Assembly (NCBI GenBank): GCA_038329845.1
Contig: JBBQNJ010000007.1
Span: forward strand, 1 to 64,000
DNA from: JBBQNJ01 sp038329845
Lineage (GTDB): Bacteria; Planctomycetota; Phycisphaerae; Tepidisphaerales; Tepidisphaeraceae
Length of the DNA stretch: 64,000 nucleotides
Reading direction: 5' to 3'
A program made the position numbers and the translations under genes. The notes beneath the pieces were generated by a model. That model was not told where the DNA came from, searched no databases, and worked only from the letters and a program-made list of their open reading frames with translations. Below are positions 53,751-62,828 of the stretch, one piece after another. Numbering within the stretch: position 1 is the stretch's first letter; the number at the start of each line of letters is the position of its first letter.

Positions 53751-53888
53751 TTCGCCTCTCATCTCCTGGGTCTAGAATCCCGCGGCTGTGTCAGGTGCTG
53801 CCGAGAAGAAGGGCCACAAATTCCCTTCCGACATGGAGATGGAATATCGGGCTTGTCCCAGCAACGTGTTCCGCCGGGCAGCACGGGT

Positions 53889-54722
53889 ATGATCGGCGTG
53901 ATGGACCGACTCTCCGGCGAATCCCAACGGCGTTACGAGGCGATCGCGGCGTATTACGACGCGGAGAATGAGGCCGACCCGGCGCTGCGCCGGGATGTGC
54001 CGTTGTTGCTCGATGAACTGGGGAAAAAAGCCCGGGATATTCTCGAGCTGGGCGCGGGGACGGGGCGCGTGGCGATTCCGTTGGCGCAGGCGGGCCATCG
54101 CGTCGTGGCGGTGGATGCGGCGGCGGACATGCTCGAGATCGCCGCGAGAAAGCGCGACTTTCTCGGCATTCGCCCTGAGACACTCGAGTGGGTCTCCGCC
54201 GACATCCTGGATTTGCGGCTTTCCCGTCGCTTCGACTGGGTGTGCCTGATGTTCAATACGCTGCTGAACTTCACCACGTTGGAACAGCAGGATCGCGTCC
54301 TGCGCAGCGCCGTGCGCCACCTTCGTCCCCGCGGGCGGCTTTGGGTGGATATTGTTCAGCCCAGCGCCGCCATGCTCGGGATCGATTCGGCCCGCGACCT
54401 GGAGCCGACGCTTTTTTTCGTCCCGGAAACCGGCGAATCGGTGATGAAACTCACCGATATCCGCCGTCTATCGCAGGGACAGGGCCAGCGCGTCACCTTC
54501 CGCTACGAATCGCTCGACCCGCACGGGCGCCGTCGCCGTCGGCGGGTGGGGTTCGACATGACGTTCTTCAGTCCACGCGAACTGCGGTTGCTGCTCGAGC
54601 GCCATGGGTTCGCCATCGAGCAGATGTACGGCAACTACGACCGCCGCCCGGTTGACGCTCAATCTCCCCGAATTCTCGCGCGGGTGAGGTTGAAGTCCCG
54701 CGTCGCTTCGGGGATAGAATGA
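53889..54722 (+). CDS. class I SAM-dependent methyltransferase
   Basis: Starting at ATG 53889 gives 277 residues. The Rossmann-type core has ILELGAGTGRVAIPLA (motif I) followed by VVAVDAAADML (motif II). The C-terminal third is beta-rich with an Arg run. Substrate and pathway are not shown by the sequence. Starts at 53853 and 53901 are also possible. The gene lies directly upstream of hemQ with a 4-nt gap. Confidence 0.78.
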   Translation: MIGVMDRLSGESQRRYEAIAAYYDAENEADPALRRDVPLLLDELGKKARDILELGAGTGRVAIPLAQAGHRVVAVDAAADMLEIAARKRDFLGIRPETLEWVSADILDLRLSRRFDWVCLMFNTLLNFTTLEQQDRVLRSAVRHLRPRGRLWVDIVQPSAAMLGIDSARDLEPTLFFVPETGESVMKLTDIRRLSQGQGQRVTFRYESLDPHGRRRRRRVGFDMTFFSPRELRLLLERHGFAIEQMYGNYDRRPVDAQSPRILARVRLKSRVASGIE

Positions 54723-54726
54723 CGCC

Positions 54727-55434
54727 ATGACACAACCCGGTTCCCCCGCCATTCAACGGCAGTTCGTCAACTTCCTGTTCCTCAAGCTCGACCCGGCGTT
54801 TCGCCGGCTCGACGCCGCGGCCAAGGCTTCAGTCCGCGAGGAATTCACCGCCGCCGCCAGCGACGTTCCGGCAGGGATGATGTGCCTGAGCTACAGCACC
54901 GCCGGGCTTAAGGCTGACAGCGATCTGCTGCTGTGGCGGATCAGTTCGAGCGCCGATGATTTCCAGTCGCACACCCGCCGACTGAACAAGACCGTTCTGG
55001 GAGGCTATCTTCAGACCCCCTGGTCGTTTCTCTCGATGACCAAGCGCAGCATGTACATCGACAAGCTGGACCCCTTCCACACCGCCGAAAGCCGCACGCA
55101 TATCATCCCGGGCAAGCGAAAGTATCTGTTCGTTTATCCGTTCGTGAAGACGCGCGACTGGTACTTGCTGCCGCTGGAGCGCCGCCAGGAGATCATGAAC
55201 GTGCATATCAAGGCGGGCAACGATTACCCCAGCGTCAAGCTCAACACCACCTACAGCTTCGGCCTGGACGATCAGGATTTCGTGGTGGCGTTCGAGACCG
55301 ACAAGCCGGAAGATTTTCTCGATCTGGTGATGAAGCTGCGGGAGACCGACAGCAGCAAGTATACCCAGCGCGACACGCCGATCTTCACCTGCGTACAACT
55401 GCCGATCGACGCGATTCTCGATCAGTTGTTCTAG
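54727..55434 (+). CDS. hemQ: coproheme decarboxylase / chlorite dismutase family
   Basis: The 235-residue product is a Cld-family alpha/beta barrel. It has the catalytic Tyr137 with Lys141 in YPFVK, as in HemQ, and His160 in IMNVHIKAG, the expected proximal haem ligand. The distal Arg of true chlorite dismutases is not apparent at the corresponding site, so coproheme decarboxylase is preferred. HemQ makes protohaem from Fe-coproporphyrin with peroxide in the coproporphyrin-dependent route. Confidence 0.82.
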   Translation: MTQPGSPAIQRQFVNFLFLKLDPAFRRLDAAAKASVREEFTAAASDVPAGMMCLSYSTAGLKADSDLLLWRISSSADDFQSHTRRLNKTVLGGYLQTPWSFLSMTKRSMYIDKLDPFHTAESRTHIIPGKRKYLFVYPFVKTRDWYLLPLERRQEIMNVHIKAGNDYPSVKLNTTYSFGLDDQDFVVAFETDKPEDFLDLVMKLRETDSSKYTQRDTPIFTCVQLPIDAILDQLF

Positions 55435-55483
55435 CTGCCGGCGGCGCTCGCGGAGGAGGGATCGACCTCGTAAAATACCCGAT

Positions 55484-56272
55484 ATGTCGTCACAAACGAC
55501 GAGTTTTTCGCCAGAGAGGCCGGAACCGGTGATCGGGTGGACGACCGCCGAAAAAGCTCGTCAGCCACGCCCGTCGCCACGCGCCGGTCCTCGCTCCTCC
55601 GGCCAGAGCGGCATCGGGTATCGCCTGGCCGTGTGGATCGGGCGATCCATCTTCGTCCAGACCATTCGAATCCGCGCCCTGCGTCCCGAAGCGCCCAATC
55701 GCCCCGGCGGCTATCTGCTGGCCATCAGCCACCTCAGCCACCTCGAGCCGTTCTGCGTCGGCATCCATATGCGCCGGCGAGTCGAATGGATGACGCGGAT
55801 CGAGTTCTATCGTTATCGACTGATCGCTTTTTTTCTTAACCGACTCGGATGCTTTCCGGTCCGCCGATTCGGCGTGCCGGTCAGCGCCATCCGCAACGCC
55901 ATCGACCGCGTTCGTCGCGGTCGAGTGGTGGGGATATTTCCCGAGGGAGGCTGCGCGCGGGGAAGCGATTCGGTCCTTCGCGGCGGGCCGATCAAGAAAG
56001 GCGTCTGTCTGATCGCCATGCGCGCCGAGGCGCCGGTGCTGCCGTGCGTGGTGCTGGGAACCGAGAAACTCAATGCTGCCGATGCGTGGATGCCGATGGG
56101 CCGGGGACGATTGTGGATCGCTTATGGCGCGCGGATGGTCTATCCGCCGGCGGAGTTCCCCGATCGCCGAAGCGCCCGGCGAATCATGGCCGAGGAGCTT
56201 CGCGCCGAGTTCATGTCGCTTTACGCCGAGCTGCGGGAACAATTCGGCATCCGCGACCAGGACGTGCCGTAG
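55484..56272 (+). CDS. PlsC-type 1-acyl-glycerol-3-phosphate acyltransferase, first paralogue
   Basis: The 262-residue acyltransferase has an N-terminal membrane-associated helix near residues 47-65, a catalytic motif ISHLSHLEP (82-90) that is HX4E (His83, Glu88) where the family has HX4D, and the acceptor-binding FPEGG (152-156). It likely acylates lysophosphatidate. The Glu-for-Asp exchange is unusual. A second copy follows after 45 nt. Confidence 0.78.
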   Translation: MSSQTTSFSPERPEPVIGWTTAEKARQPRPSPRAGPRSSGQSGIGYRLAVWIGRSIFVQTIRIRALRPEAPNRPGGYLLAISHLSHLEPFCVGIHMRRRVEWMTRIEFYRYRLIAFFLNRLGCFPVRRFGVPVSAIRNAIDRVRRGRVVGIFPEGGCARGSDSVLRGGPIKKGVCLIAMRAEAPVLPCVVLGTEKLNAADAWMPMGRGRLWIAYGARMVYPPAEFPDRRSARRIMAEELRAEFMSLYAELREQFGIRDQDVP

Positions 56273-56317
56273 CGCCGTCGGACCGGTCCAAAGGCACGAC
56301 GGCCAAGAGGATCATTC

Positions 56318-57055
56318 ATGGGCGACAGCTACTACCGGGTGGTGCGGGCGATCGGTCGGACGGCGTTCTGGAGCTGTTCACGGCCGATCATTCTGCATTT
56401 GGACCGCATTCCGCGCCACGGCGCGTTCATTCTCGCCGCCACCCATTCCAGCCCGTTCGATGTCGCCTGCCTGATCCGAACGTCGCCTCGAATTCTTGAT
56501 TTCGTTAGCATTGTCGAGGTTTTCAAATATCGCCCGCTGGCGTGGTTCTATGGCAACATGAATGCCTTTCCCCTGGATCGGCATCGCCCCGACATCCCGA
56601 CCGTGCGAACGATCCTCGGCAGGCTCACCCGCGGCCGGGTGATCGCCATGTTTCCCGAAGGGCGAATCCCCCCCCCCGAACAGTCGGTTCTCGCCGGCGG
56701 ATCGCTCAAGCCGGGGTTGATCCGCATCGCCGCCCGCAGCGGCGCGCCGATCGTGCCGTGCGTCATTGTGGGGGCGGCGATCTTCGGTCGTTTCAGCGCC
56801 TGGCTGCCGTTTCGCCATACCCGCTATGCCCTGGCGATCGGCGAGCCGATCCGCATCAGCGCCGGCGATCTGCCCGGCCGAGATACCAGTGAACTGGAAG
56901 CGCTGCTTCGCGCGGCCTATCACCGTTTGCATGACGAAATCCTCGCCGAGCTGGAACGACGGGGGATTCGGCTGAAAATTGAACTGCCCGCGACTTGGCT
57001 TATGCCGCGGCCGTCTGGCGAAGCTCGGCCTGGCGATGCGACATCTGCGCCTTAA
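56318..57055 (+). CDS. PlsC-type acyltransferase, second paralogue
   Basis: This 245-residue paralogue has the canonical HX4D site (His43 to Asp48 in THSSPFD) and FPEGR (112-116), plus a hydrophobic N-terminal segment. It may act on a different acceptor from the copy upstream. Its last 56 nt overlap the 3' end of the convergent sigma factor gene. Confidence 0.83.
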   Translation: MGDSYYRVVRAIGRTAFWSCSRPIILHLDRIPRHGAFILAATHSSPFDVACLIRTSPRILDFVSIVEVFKYRPLAWFYGNMNAFPLDRHRPDIPTVRTILGRLTRGRVIAMFPEGRIPPPEQSVLAGGSLKPGLIRIAARSGAPIVPCVIVGAAIFGRFSAWLPFRHTRYALAIGEPIRISAGDLPGRDTSELEALLRAAYHRLHDEILAELERRGIRLKIELPATWLMPRPSGEARPGDATSAP

Positions 57056-57878
57056 GCCGCCCGAGGATCAGTGTATGCATCTGGCTGACGCGTGACTCGC
57101 TCAGGTCCAGCGTCGCCCCGATTTCCTTCATCGTCATCTGCTCGAAGTAATACAGCAGCACGATCAGGCGCTCGGCCCGGCTTAGCCCGCGGGTGATCAC
57201 GTCGCGCAGGTCCTTGCGATGGGCCTCTCGCAGCGGGTCAAGTGAGCGGCGATCCTCCAGCACGTCGATCTCCGACAGGTCGTTTTCTCCATCTCCACCC
57301 GCCTTCTTGCGCGACAAGGAGATCACGCTTATGGCGTTGGAGTCACGAGCCATCTTGGCGAAATCCGATGCCCCCACGCCCAATCGAGCGGCGGCTTCCT
57401 CGTGCGTCGGCGCCCGGCCCAGCTCGCTCTCCAGCTCGCGCGTCACGTTGTGCAGCTTGTGCGAGCGTGAGCGGGCAAGCCGCGGGACCCAATCCCACGA
57501 GCGCAGCTCATCCAGGATCGCCCCGTGAACGCGAGTAGCGCCGTACGTCTCGAACTTCACCCCGCGGGCCGGATCGAATGCCTCGATCGCGGCCATCAGT
57601 CCGAAGACCCCCGCCGATACCAGGTCGTTCACATCGACCTCCGACGGCAGCTTCTTGTGGATCCGATCGGCCACGTATCGGACCACCGGCAGATAGTTTT
57701 CGATGAGAATGTTGCGGGCTCGCTCGCCGTGGTCGCGGGCGTATACCCGCCACACCTCGGCGATATCCTGCGGCGGCGACTTGATCGAGGCCATGATGGG
57801 CCTGGCGGCCGCGACGGTGGAACCGCCGACCGGCTCGGCGACGGTGGTGGAAACGTCGTTGGCTTGCTTGCGAGGCAT
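57000..57878 (-). CDS. RNA polymerase sigma factor, FliA/WhiG family
   Basis: ATG at 57878 (GGGAGGATGT upstream) gives 292 residues. Region 2 has DLVSAGVFGLMAAIEAF and RVHGAILDELRSWDWVPR, and region 4 has LIVLLYYFEQMTMKEIG followed by LSESRVSQMH. The region 2 pattern is that of FliA (sigma-28) and WhiG, which transcribe late flagellar or developmental genes. A 30-residue linker between regions 3 and 4 includes a Lys/Gly/Asp-rich insertion. It lies 27 kb from the flagellar genes in this window. Confidence 0.87.
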   Translation of the reverse strand: MPRKQANDVSTTVAEPVGGSTVAAARPIMASIKSPPQDIAEVWRVYARDHGERARNILIENYLPVVRYVADRIHKKLPSEVDVNDLVSAGVFGLMAAIEAFDPARGVKFETYGATRVHGAILDELRSWDWVPRLARSRSHKLHNVTRELESELGRAPTHEEAAARLGVGASDFAKMARDSNAISVISLSRKKAGGDGENDLSEIDVLEDRRSLDPLREAHRKDLRDVITRGLSRAERLIVLLYYFEQMTMKEIGATLDLSESRVSQMHTLILGRLKAQMSHRQAELRQTAAA

Positions 57879-58082
57879 ACATCCTCCCGGTCCATGGGTT
57901 CTGATCAACGCTGGCGCAACGGCGTCGGCGACGAAGACTCGGAGAGAGAAAGGCATCCATGCCGGCCTCGCCGCGCCACTCGCGTGCGCAGCGGGAGCGC
58001 CTTGCTCTTGAGTCCAATCCAGTTATCGGCACATCGACCGGGGGGCTTGAGTAATCTGGGAAGAATTGCTGCTTATCGGACG

Positions 58083-58120
58083 AACCGGGCATGCCCGACC
58101 CACGTCGGGCACGCCCGGTT
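58083..58120. repeat. 38-bp strong imperfect palindrome
   Basis: AACCGGGC plus TGCCCGAC pair with GTCGGGCA plus GCCCGGTT around a CCAC loop, with one bulge position. It is just downstream of the leftward secreted protein gene. It could be a terminator or a REP-like hairpin. No T tract follows on either side. Confidence 0.6.
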
Positions 58121-58147
58121 GATGAAACATGCCTTAAAAAAACCCGT

Positions 58148-59251
58148 TCAATTGTCGGCATCGGGCACTTGGGGTGGCGCCGGCCGGTCCTTCTCGCCGC
58201 GATCCCGGCGAGGCGATTCCGCCGCGCCGCTGCCGGGCCGGTCGCCGTCAGGGCGAGCCCCCGGCCGATCACCCTCGGGACGAGCTCCTGGCCCATCACC
58301 CTTGGGGCTAGCCCCGGGCCGGTCGCCGTCAGGACGAGCCCCCGGCCGATCACCCTCGGGACGGCGGGTGCCGGGTCGATCGCCGTCGGGACGGTCAGCG
58401 CCGGGTCGATCGCCATCGGGGCGCTCAACCCCACGATCGCGGCCACGCTTGCCGCGATCACCCTGGGCGCGATCCGCCGGCGGCGGTGGCCCGTCATTTC
58501 CTTCCTGCATCGACTTGCGCAGCGTCTCCTGCTGCTCGGGCGTGAGAATCTGCCGCATCGTCTCCCGAAGCTCATCCATGATCGGGCGCATCTTCTCGCG
58601 CATCGCCTTCGGGTCGCCGCGCTCGCCGTCCCCGCGGGCCGCCTGGAACTTCGTCCGCGCGTCCTGCAACGCCGTCTTCACTTGGTCTTTTTGCTCGGCG
58701 GTCAGGTCCAGCTTGCCGACCGCTTCGTGCAATCGCTCGACCATTCCCGCGGCCATGTCTCGCGGCTGGGGCAGTTTTTCCTGGAGCGTCTGCTGCTGCT
58801 GCTCGTTCAGCACGGCCTTGAGATCCTCAATCGCCCCGCGCCGAATCTCCATGAACTTCTGCATCCGCTGCCGCGGCTCGGCACCCTTTTCCTGGCCCAG
58901 CTTTTCGATTTCGCCGCTCGCCTTTTTCAGAATCTCCTCGACCTTGGGCTTCTGCTCGTCGGTCAGATTCAGATCCTTAATCGCGTCCTTCAGGTGATCG
59001 ATCATCATCTGCGGACCGCCACCCCGGGCCTCGCCCCCTCGGGCCTCGGCCCCGCGACCGGGCCGCTCGACGTTGTCCTTTCGCGGGCGTTCGTTGGCTC
59101 CCTGGCCGTCCCGTTTCTTCTCCCCATCGGCGCGGCGGGCCGGACGATCTTCCGCCTTGTCGGCACCGCGCGCCGGCAGAACCGGGATCGCCATCACAAG
59201 GCCCATCACGCCCGGGGCCAGCCATTTCCATACTCGTGTTCCGTGCTGCAT
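58148..59251 (-). CDS. secreted helical Spy/CpxP-like protein with Asp-Arg-Pro-Gly repeats
   Basis: ATG at 59251 (GGAG upstream) gives 367 residues with a signal peptide (cleavage near ARGAD). Residues 75-245 are helical with LTDEQKPKVEEIL and LTPEQQETL, the LTxxQ pattern of Spy/CpxP-type periplasmic proteins. The C-terminal 115 residues are low-complexity repeats of the type RPDGDRPGA, in which Asp, Arg, Pro and Gly dominate. Its natural role is unknown. Confidence 0.65.
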   Translation of the reverse strand: MQHGTRVWKWLAPGVMGLVMAIPVLPARGADKAEDRPARRADGEKKRDGQGANERPRKDNVERPGRGAEARGGEARGGGPQMMIDHLKDAIKDLNLTDEQKPKVEEILKKASGEIEKLGQEKGAEPRQRMQKFMEIRRGAIEDLKAVLNEQQQQTLQEKLPQPRDMAAGMVERLHEAVGKLDLTAEQKDQVKTALQDARTKFQAARGDGERGDPKAMREKMRPIMDELRETMRQILTPEQQETLRKSMQEGNDGPPPPADRAQGDRGKRGRDRGVERPDGDRPGADRPDGDRPGTRRPEGDRPGARPDGDRPGASPKGDGPGARPEGDRPGARPDGDRPGSGAAESPRRDRGEKDRPAPPQVPDADN

Positions 59252-59380
59252 AGGATTTCTCCGTAAAAAAAGGTTCACCGGCGTTCGCACCGGCACTTGT
59301 CACCCGATACAACGCCGCCGGATGCGGAATATTTCCATCCCCCGGCGACGGCATCCCCGAATCGCCGTAAACTCAAGTCC

Positions 59381-60070
59381 ATGGCCGTTCGACTGGTTCT
59401 GATGATGGGGATACTGCTCGCCGGATGCTCGTCCGGCCCGCCGACGATACGGCTGCCGCCGCCGTCCGCTCAGCCGCCGCGGATCGGATATCAAATCGAC
59501 CGCCCCATCCCCCCGCTCCAGCAGCGACAACCCCTTATGCTCGCGGTGGGCGATGAGCGCATCAACACCGACATCCTCCAGCATCCTCGCTCCCCGCAGG
59601 CGCAGCGGGATTCGATTTTCGCCTCGCCCGGCGGTTCTCCCGACGTACTTCTCGCCCAGGCCATGCGCCGGGCGTTGCCCATGCATGGCTACGACGTCGT
59701 CGAGAGCGGTTCGGTCATGTTGCTGATGCGAATCGTCCGCTTTGCCATCGTCTATCCTCCCGACGTCGCATCCGGGCGAGTGCCGGTCTGCACCGTCGAA
59801 CTCACCGCCGACGTCGTGGGAAGAAAAGGCAACGCCTCGGCGACCCGAAGTGGACGGATATGGATCCAGACCCCCGGCGATCCGACGCGGGCGCAGCTCG
59901 AAACGGGGTTCTCCAGCGCGCTGACTCAGGCGATCGAGCGGCTCTTGAGCGATCCCGCTCTGCTCGAGGCCATCGACGCCAATTGCTCATCGCCATCCCC
60001 CGACGCGGCGGCGACTAATTCGTCGGTGCGACCTCGCGATACTGCGACGACTGGCGGGCCACCAGATTGA
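59381..60070 (+). CDS. lipoprotein of unknown function
   Basis: ATG at 59381 gives 229 residues with a lipoprotein signal ending LLAGC (about residue 16). The middle contains a beta/alpha segment with LMLAVGDERINTDI and LMRIVRFAIVYPP, slightly like auxiliary lipoproteins of transport systems. Its 3' end overlaps the convergent gene by 56 nt. No specific family is recognised. Confidence 0.6.
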   Translation: MAVRLVLMMGILLAGCSSGPPTIRLPPPSAQPPRIGYQIDRPIPPLQQRQPLMLAVGDERINTDILQHPRSPQAQRDSIFASPGGSPDVLLAQAMRRALPMHGYDVVESGSVMLLMRIVRFAIVYPPDVASGRVPVCTVELTADVVGRKGNASATRSGRIWIQTPGDPTRAQLETGFSSALTQAIERLLSDPALLEAIDANCSSPSPDAAATNSSVRPRDTATTGGPPD

Positions 60071-60533
60071 CCACCGTCACCATGTCGTCCTCAATCCCCT
60101 GCACGGTCGAGACCAGTACTTCCCCGGTCGGCAGCATGGCGCGCACCCGGTAATCGCCCCGCGGCAGAAATACCCGTGTGCGAAAACTGTTATCCGACTT
60201 CATGGTCACCCGGATTTGCCGTCCAGCCGATCCCAGGGCCGTGATCTGCACCTCGGCGCCCTCGATCGTCGCATCGCCGCGCAGTTCCAGCACCCCGGTC
60301 GGGCTGGGCGTCATCAGGTCGCGGAAAATCAGCAGCGTCACCGTCGCCGCCACCAGCAGCGCCGACGCCACGATCACGGCGCGGATGAACCCCGGCGAAT
60401 GCTTCGAAGCGGCCGGATCCCCTTCCATAGGGGCGCTTGCCCCAGCTGCCGGCGATGACACTGCCACCGCCGCTCCGATCTGACTCGATCCCGCCGGATT
60501 CGCCGATTGCTCGGTGTCCATCACCATGCCCAT
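60015..60533 (-). CDS. single-pass membrane protein with a small beta-sandwich domain
   Basis: The 172-residue product has a 48-residue low-complexity N-terminus, one membrane helix (about 50-70) and a C-terminal domain with LPRGDYRVRAMLPTGE and VVNLVAR, resembling a carboxypeptidase-regulatory or PEGA-like sandwich. ATG at 60533 follows GAGGACGAC. The function is unknown. It may be a surface protein. The gene is close to the aminotransferase stop. Confidence 0.58.
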   Translation of the reverse strand: MGMVMDTEQSANPAGSSQIGAAVAVSSPAAGASAPMEGDPAASKHSPGFIRAVIVASALLVAATVTLLIFRDLMTPSPTGVLELRGDATIEGAEVQITALGSAGRQIRVTMKSDNSFRTRVFLPRGDYRVRAMLPTGEVLVSTVQGIEDDMVTVVNLVARQSSQYREVAPTN

Positions 60534-60558
60534 GTCGTCCTCGCCGTCAGGAAAACGC

Positions 60559-61944
60559 TCAGGCCGACAGCGTACGCTTGGCCAGCCCCATCACCGTGTT
60601 CCACGCCGTCCCGGGAACCCGCTGCGTGTCGGCCAACACATCGCGCATCGCCTCGAGGAACCAGTCCATATCCGCCCGCGTCACGATCAGCGGCGGCAGG
60701 AACTTGATCACCTCGGTGTGATACCCGGCCACCTGCGACAAAATCCGATGCTTTTGCAGCAGCGGAATGATGATCATCTGCCCAAAGACTCCGAAGTTCA
60801 ATTTGTGCAGCGCGTCCCAGGCGAGCTTGAGCTTGAGCGACTTTTCCGGTCGGGCGAAGTCGATGGCGAACATCAACCCCTTGCCGCGCACGTCGCTGAC
60901 GAACGGACAAGTCTGCCCGATTTCCCGTAGTTTCGACATCACGTATTCGCCCAGTTCCGCGGCGTTCTCCACCAGCCGTTCCTGCTCGATCACGCGCAGG
61001 CTCGCCAGCGCCGCGGCCATCGCCATGTCGTTCTGCCCGAACGTGTTGGAATGCACGACGCAGCGCTCCATCGAGTTGAACACGCAGTCCATCACCTTCG
61101 GCCGGGTGATCACCGCCCCCACCGGGACATACCCCCCGCTCAGCGCCTTGGCGACGCAAAGAATGTCCGGCTCGACATCGGGAAAATGCTGAAAGCAGAA
61201 CCATTTCCCCGTACGGCCCAGCCCGCTTTGCACCTCGTCGATCACCAGCAAAGTTCCGTATTTGCGGCACAGTCGCTGGGCTTCGAGAAGATATCCATCG
61301 GCCACCACCTCGCAGGTCTTGCCCTGCACCGGCTCGACCACGAACGCCGCCGCCCGCTTGCTCGACAACGCCTCTTCCAACGCCGCGATGTCATTGAACG
61401 CCACCCGCCGCGTCCCGGGAAGAAGATCCCCGAATCGCTCGCGGAAGAAGTCGGCGCCGTTGAGCGACAGCGACCCGGTGCTAAGCCCGTGAAACGCATG
61501 GTCGCAATAGACGATCTCTCCGCGCCCGGTGGCGCAGCGGGCGAACTTGATGGCGCTTTCGATCGTCTCGGTTCCGCTGTTGCAGAAAAAAACGCGGGAC
61601 AGCTCGCCGCCGGCGTGACGGGTCAGCATCTCGGCCGCCAGACCGCTCAGCAGCCCGCAATCCATCCGCACCAGGTTCGGCAGATCAGCGCCCAGCACCT
61701 GCTGGAGAATCGCCCGAACCTTCGGATGGTTTCGCCCCAGGGCGAAAACGCCCCACCCGGTGAGCAAATCCAGATATTTGTTCCCCTCGGCGTCGAAGAG
61801 ATACGCTCCTTCGGCCCGCGTGTATCCCTTGTCGAACCCGATGGCGCGCAGCATCTTCACGAACACCGGGTTGATGTGTCGCTCATGCAGCTCGTATTGC
61901 CTGCCTCGATTTTGTTCCAGCCAAGCGAGAAAATCAGTCTCCAT
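60559..61944 (-). CDS. class III PLP-dependent aminotransferase
   Basis: From ATG 61944 the enzyme is 461 residues. The PLP-binding elements are NSGTETIESAIKFAR (122-136), VIDEVQSGLGRTG with Asp236 and Glu237, and the Schiff-base Lys266 in CVAKALSGGYVPVGA. The family includes ornithine, putrescine and acetylornithine aminotransferases. The substrate cannot be set from sequence alone and the neighbours do not decide it. Confidence 0.85.
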   Translation of the reverse strand: METDFLAWLEQNRGRQYELHERHINPVFVKMLRAIGFDKGYTRAEGAYLFDAEGNKYLDLLTGWGVFALGRNHPKVRAILQQVLGADLPNLVRMDCGLLSGLAAEMLTRHAGGELSRVFFCNSGTETIESAIKFARCATGRGEIVYCDHAFHGLSTGSLSLNGADFFRERFGDLLPGTRRVAFNDIAALEEALSSKRAAAFVVEPVQGKTCEVVADGYLLEAQRLCRKYGTLLVIDEVQSGLGRTGKWFCFQHFPDVEPDILCVAKALSGGYVPVGAVITRPKVMDCVFNSMERCVVHSNTFGQNDMAMAAALASLRVIEQERLVENAAELGEYVMSKLREIGQTCPFVSDVRGKGLMFAIDFARPEKSLKLKLAWDALHKLNFGVFGQMIIIPLLQKHRILSQVAGYHTEVIKFLPPLIVTRADMDWFLEAMRDVLADTQRVPGTAWNTVMGLAKRTLSA

Positions 61945-62010
61945 CACCCCGACATCATACGGCGCGGGGGCAGACAAGGGGAGGGGTCATGGAGTATCCT
62001 CGTCGGCGCC

Positions 62011-62796
62011 ATGTTCGAGGAACACGAAGAAAGCCCCATCGAGCGCGCCTCCGATCCCGTCGCCGCCGCAACGGAGAAGGCCGAGGGGTTCCGCATCCAC
62101 GCCCAGTTCGCCGCCGTCTTTGAAGGTACCCGCAAATTCGACTCCTGCCTGGAGATGGACCTGCGGCCCAACACCGCCCGCGATATCCAGCAACGCATGG
62201 CCCGCCTGGAAAAGAGCAAAAGCCCGGAAACGCCCCTCCTGCTCGATCCCGCCGCGCCCGATGCGGCCGATCTGCTGAATCTCTGGCGAACGCGCGACCT
62301 GTCCACCAACGATTACCACATCTACCCCCGCCCCGGCGAGGTGATGATCGTCCGATGGCTCGAGGGCGGGCAAGTCGAGACCTTCTACCAGCGGCTCCAG
62401 GCCCACTTCGACGCGGCGATTGCCGGCTATCGCGAAGATCAGCGCCACGCCCACCAGTGGAAGCAGGATCCCAAAACCCTGGCCTATCTCGACGCGCTGG
62501 ACAAAATCGACGTGCGCATGGACCAGCGATACCTGCGCGAGCCGATCCGCAAATTTAAGGCCTACGTGCTGTCCACCCAGACCGCCGACGAGCTGAACAT
62601 CAACTACCTGGCCGACTACATCATGGGCGTGGCGGTGTCGCAGATCGTCGGCGATATCTCAGCGCCCCCGCCCGACCCGACCGATGCCGACCTCGCCTGG
62701 TTCTTCAAGCTCTTCTGCCTGCGCGGTATCCGAGAGGATGTCGAGCAGATGTGTTTCTTCACCTACCTGCAAAAAAGCGACGATCTGGATTTTTGA
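62011..62796 (+). CDS. hypothetical protein
   Basis: ATG at 62011 gives 261 residues with no signal or membrane segment and a helical, charged composition. A conserved-looking beginning, FRIHAQFAAVFEGTRKFDS, and a central LNINYLADYIMGVAVSQI helix are the visible features. No family is recognised. Its stop codon overlaps the -35 box of the next promoter. Divergently upstream is the aminotransferase gene. Confidence 0.6.
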   Translation: MFEEHEESPIERASDPVAAATEKAEGFRIHAQFAAVFEGTRKFDSCLEMDLRPNTARDIQQRMARLEKSKSPETPLLLDPAAPDAADLLNLWRTRDLSTNDYHIYPRPGEVMIVRWLEGGQVETFYQRLQAHFDAAIAGYREDQRHAHQWKQDPKTLAYLDALDKIDVRMDQRYLREPIRKFKAYVLSTQTADELNINYLADYIMGVAVSQIVGDISAPPPDPTDADLAWFFKLFCLRGIREDVEQMCFFTYLQKSDDLDF

Positions 62797-62820
62797 CAAT
62801 CCGCGATTTCGTGATATCCT
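62793..62820 (+). promoter_or_regulatory. sigma-70-like promoter of the DAHP synthase leader
   Basis: TTGACA (62793-62798) and TATCCT (62815-62820) are separated by 16 nt. The predicted transcription start is about 62827, only two or three bases before the leader GTG, so the leader would be nearly leaderless. Confidence 0.6.
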
Positions 62821-62828
62821 GAAGACCC

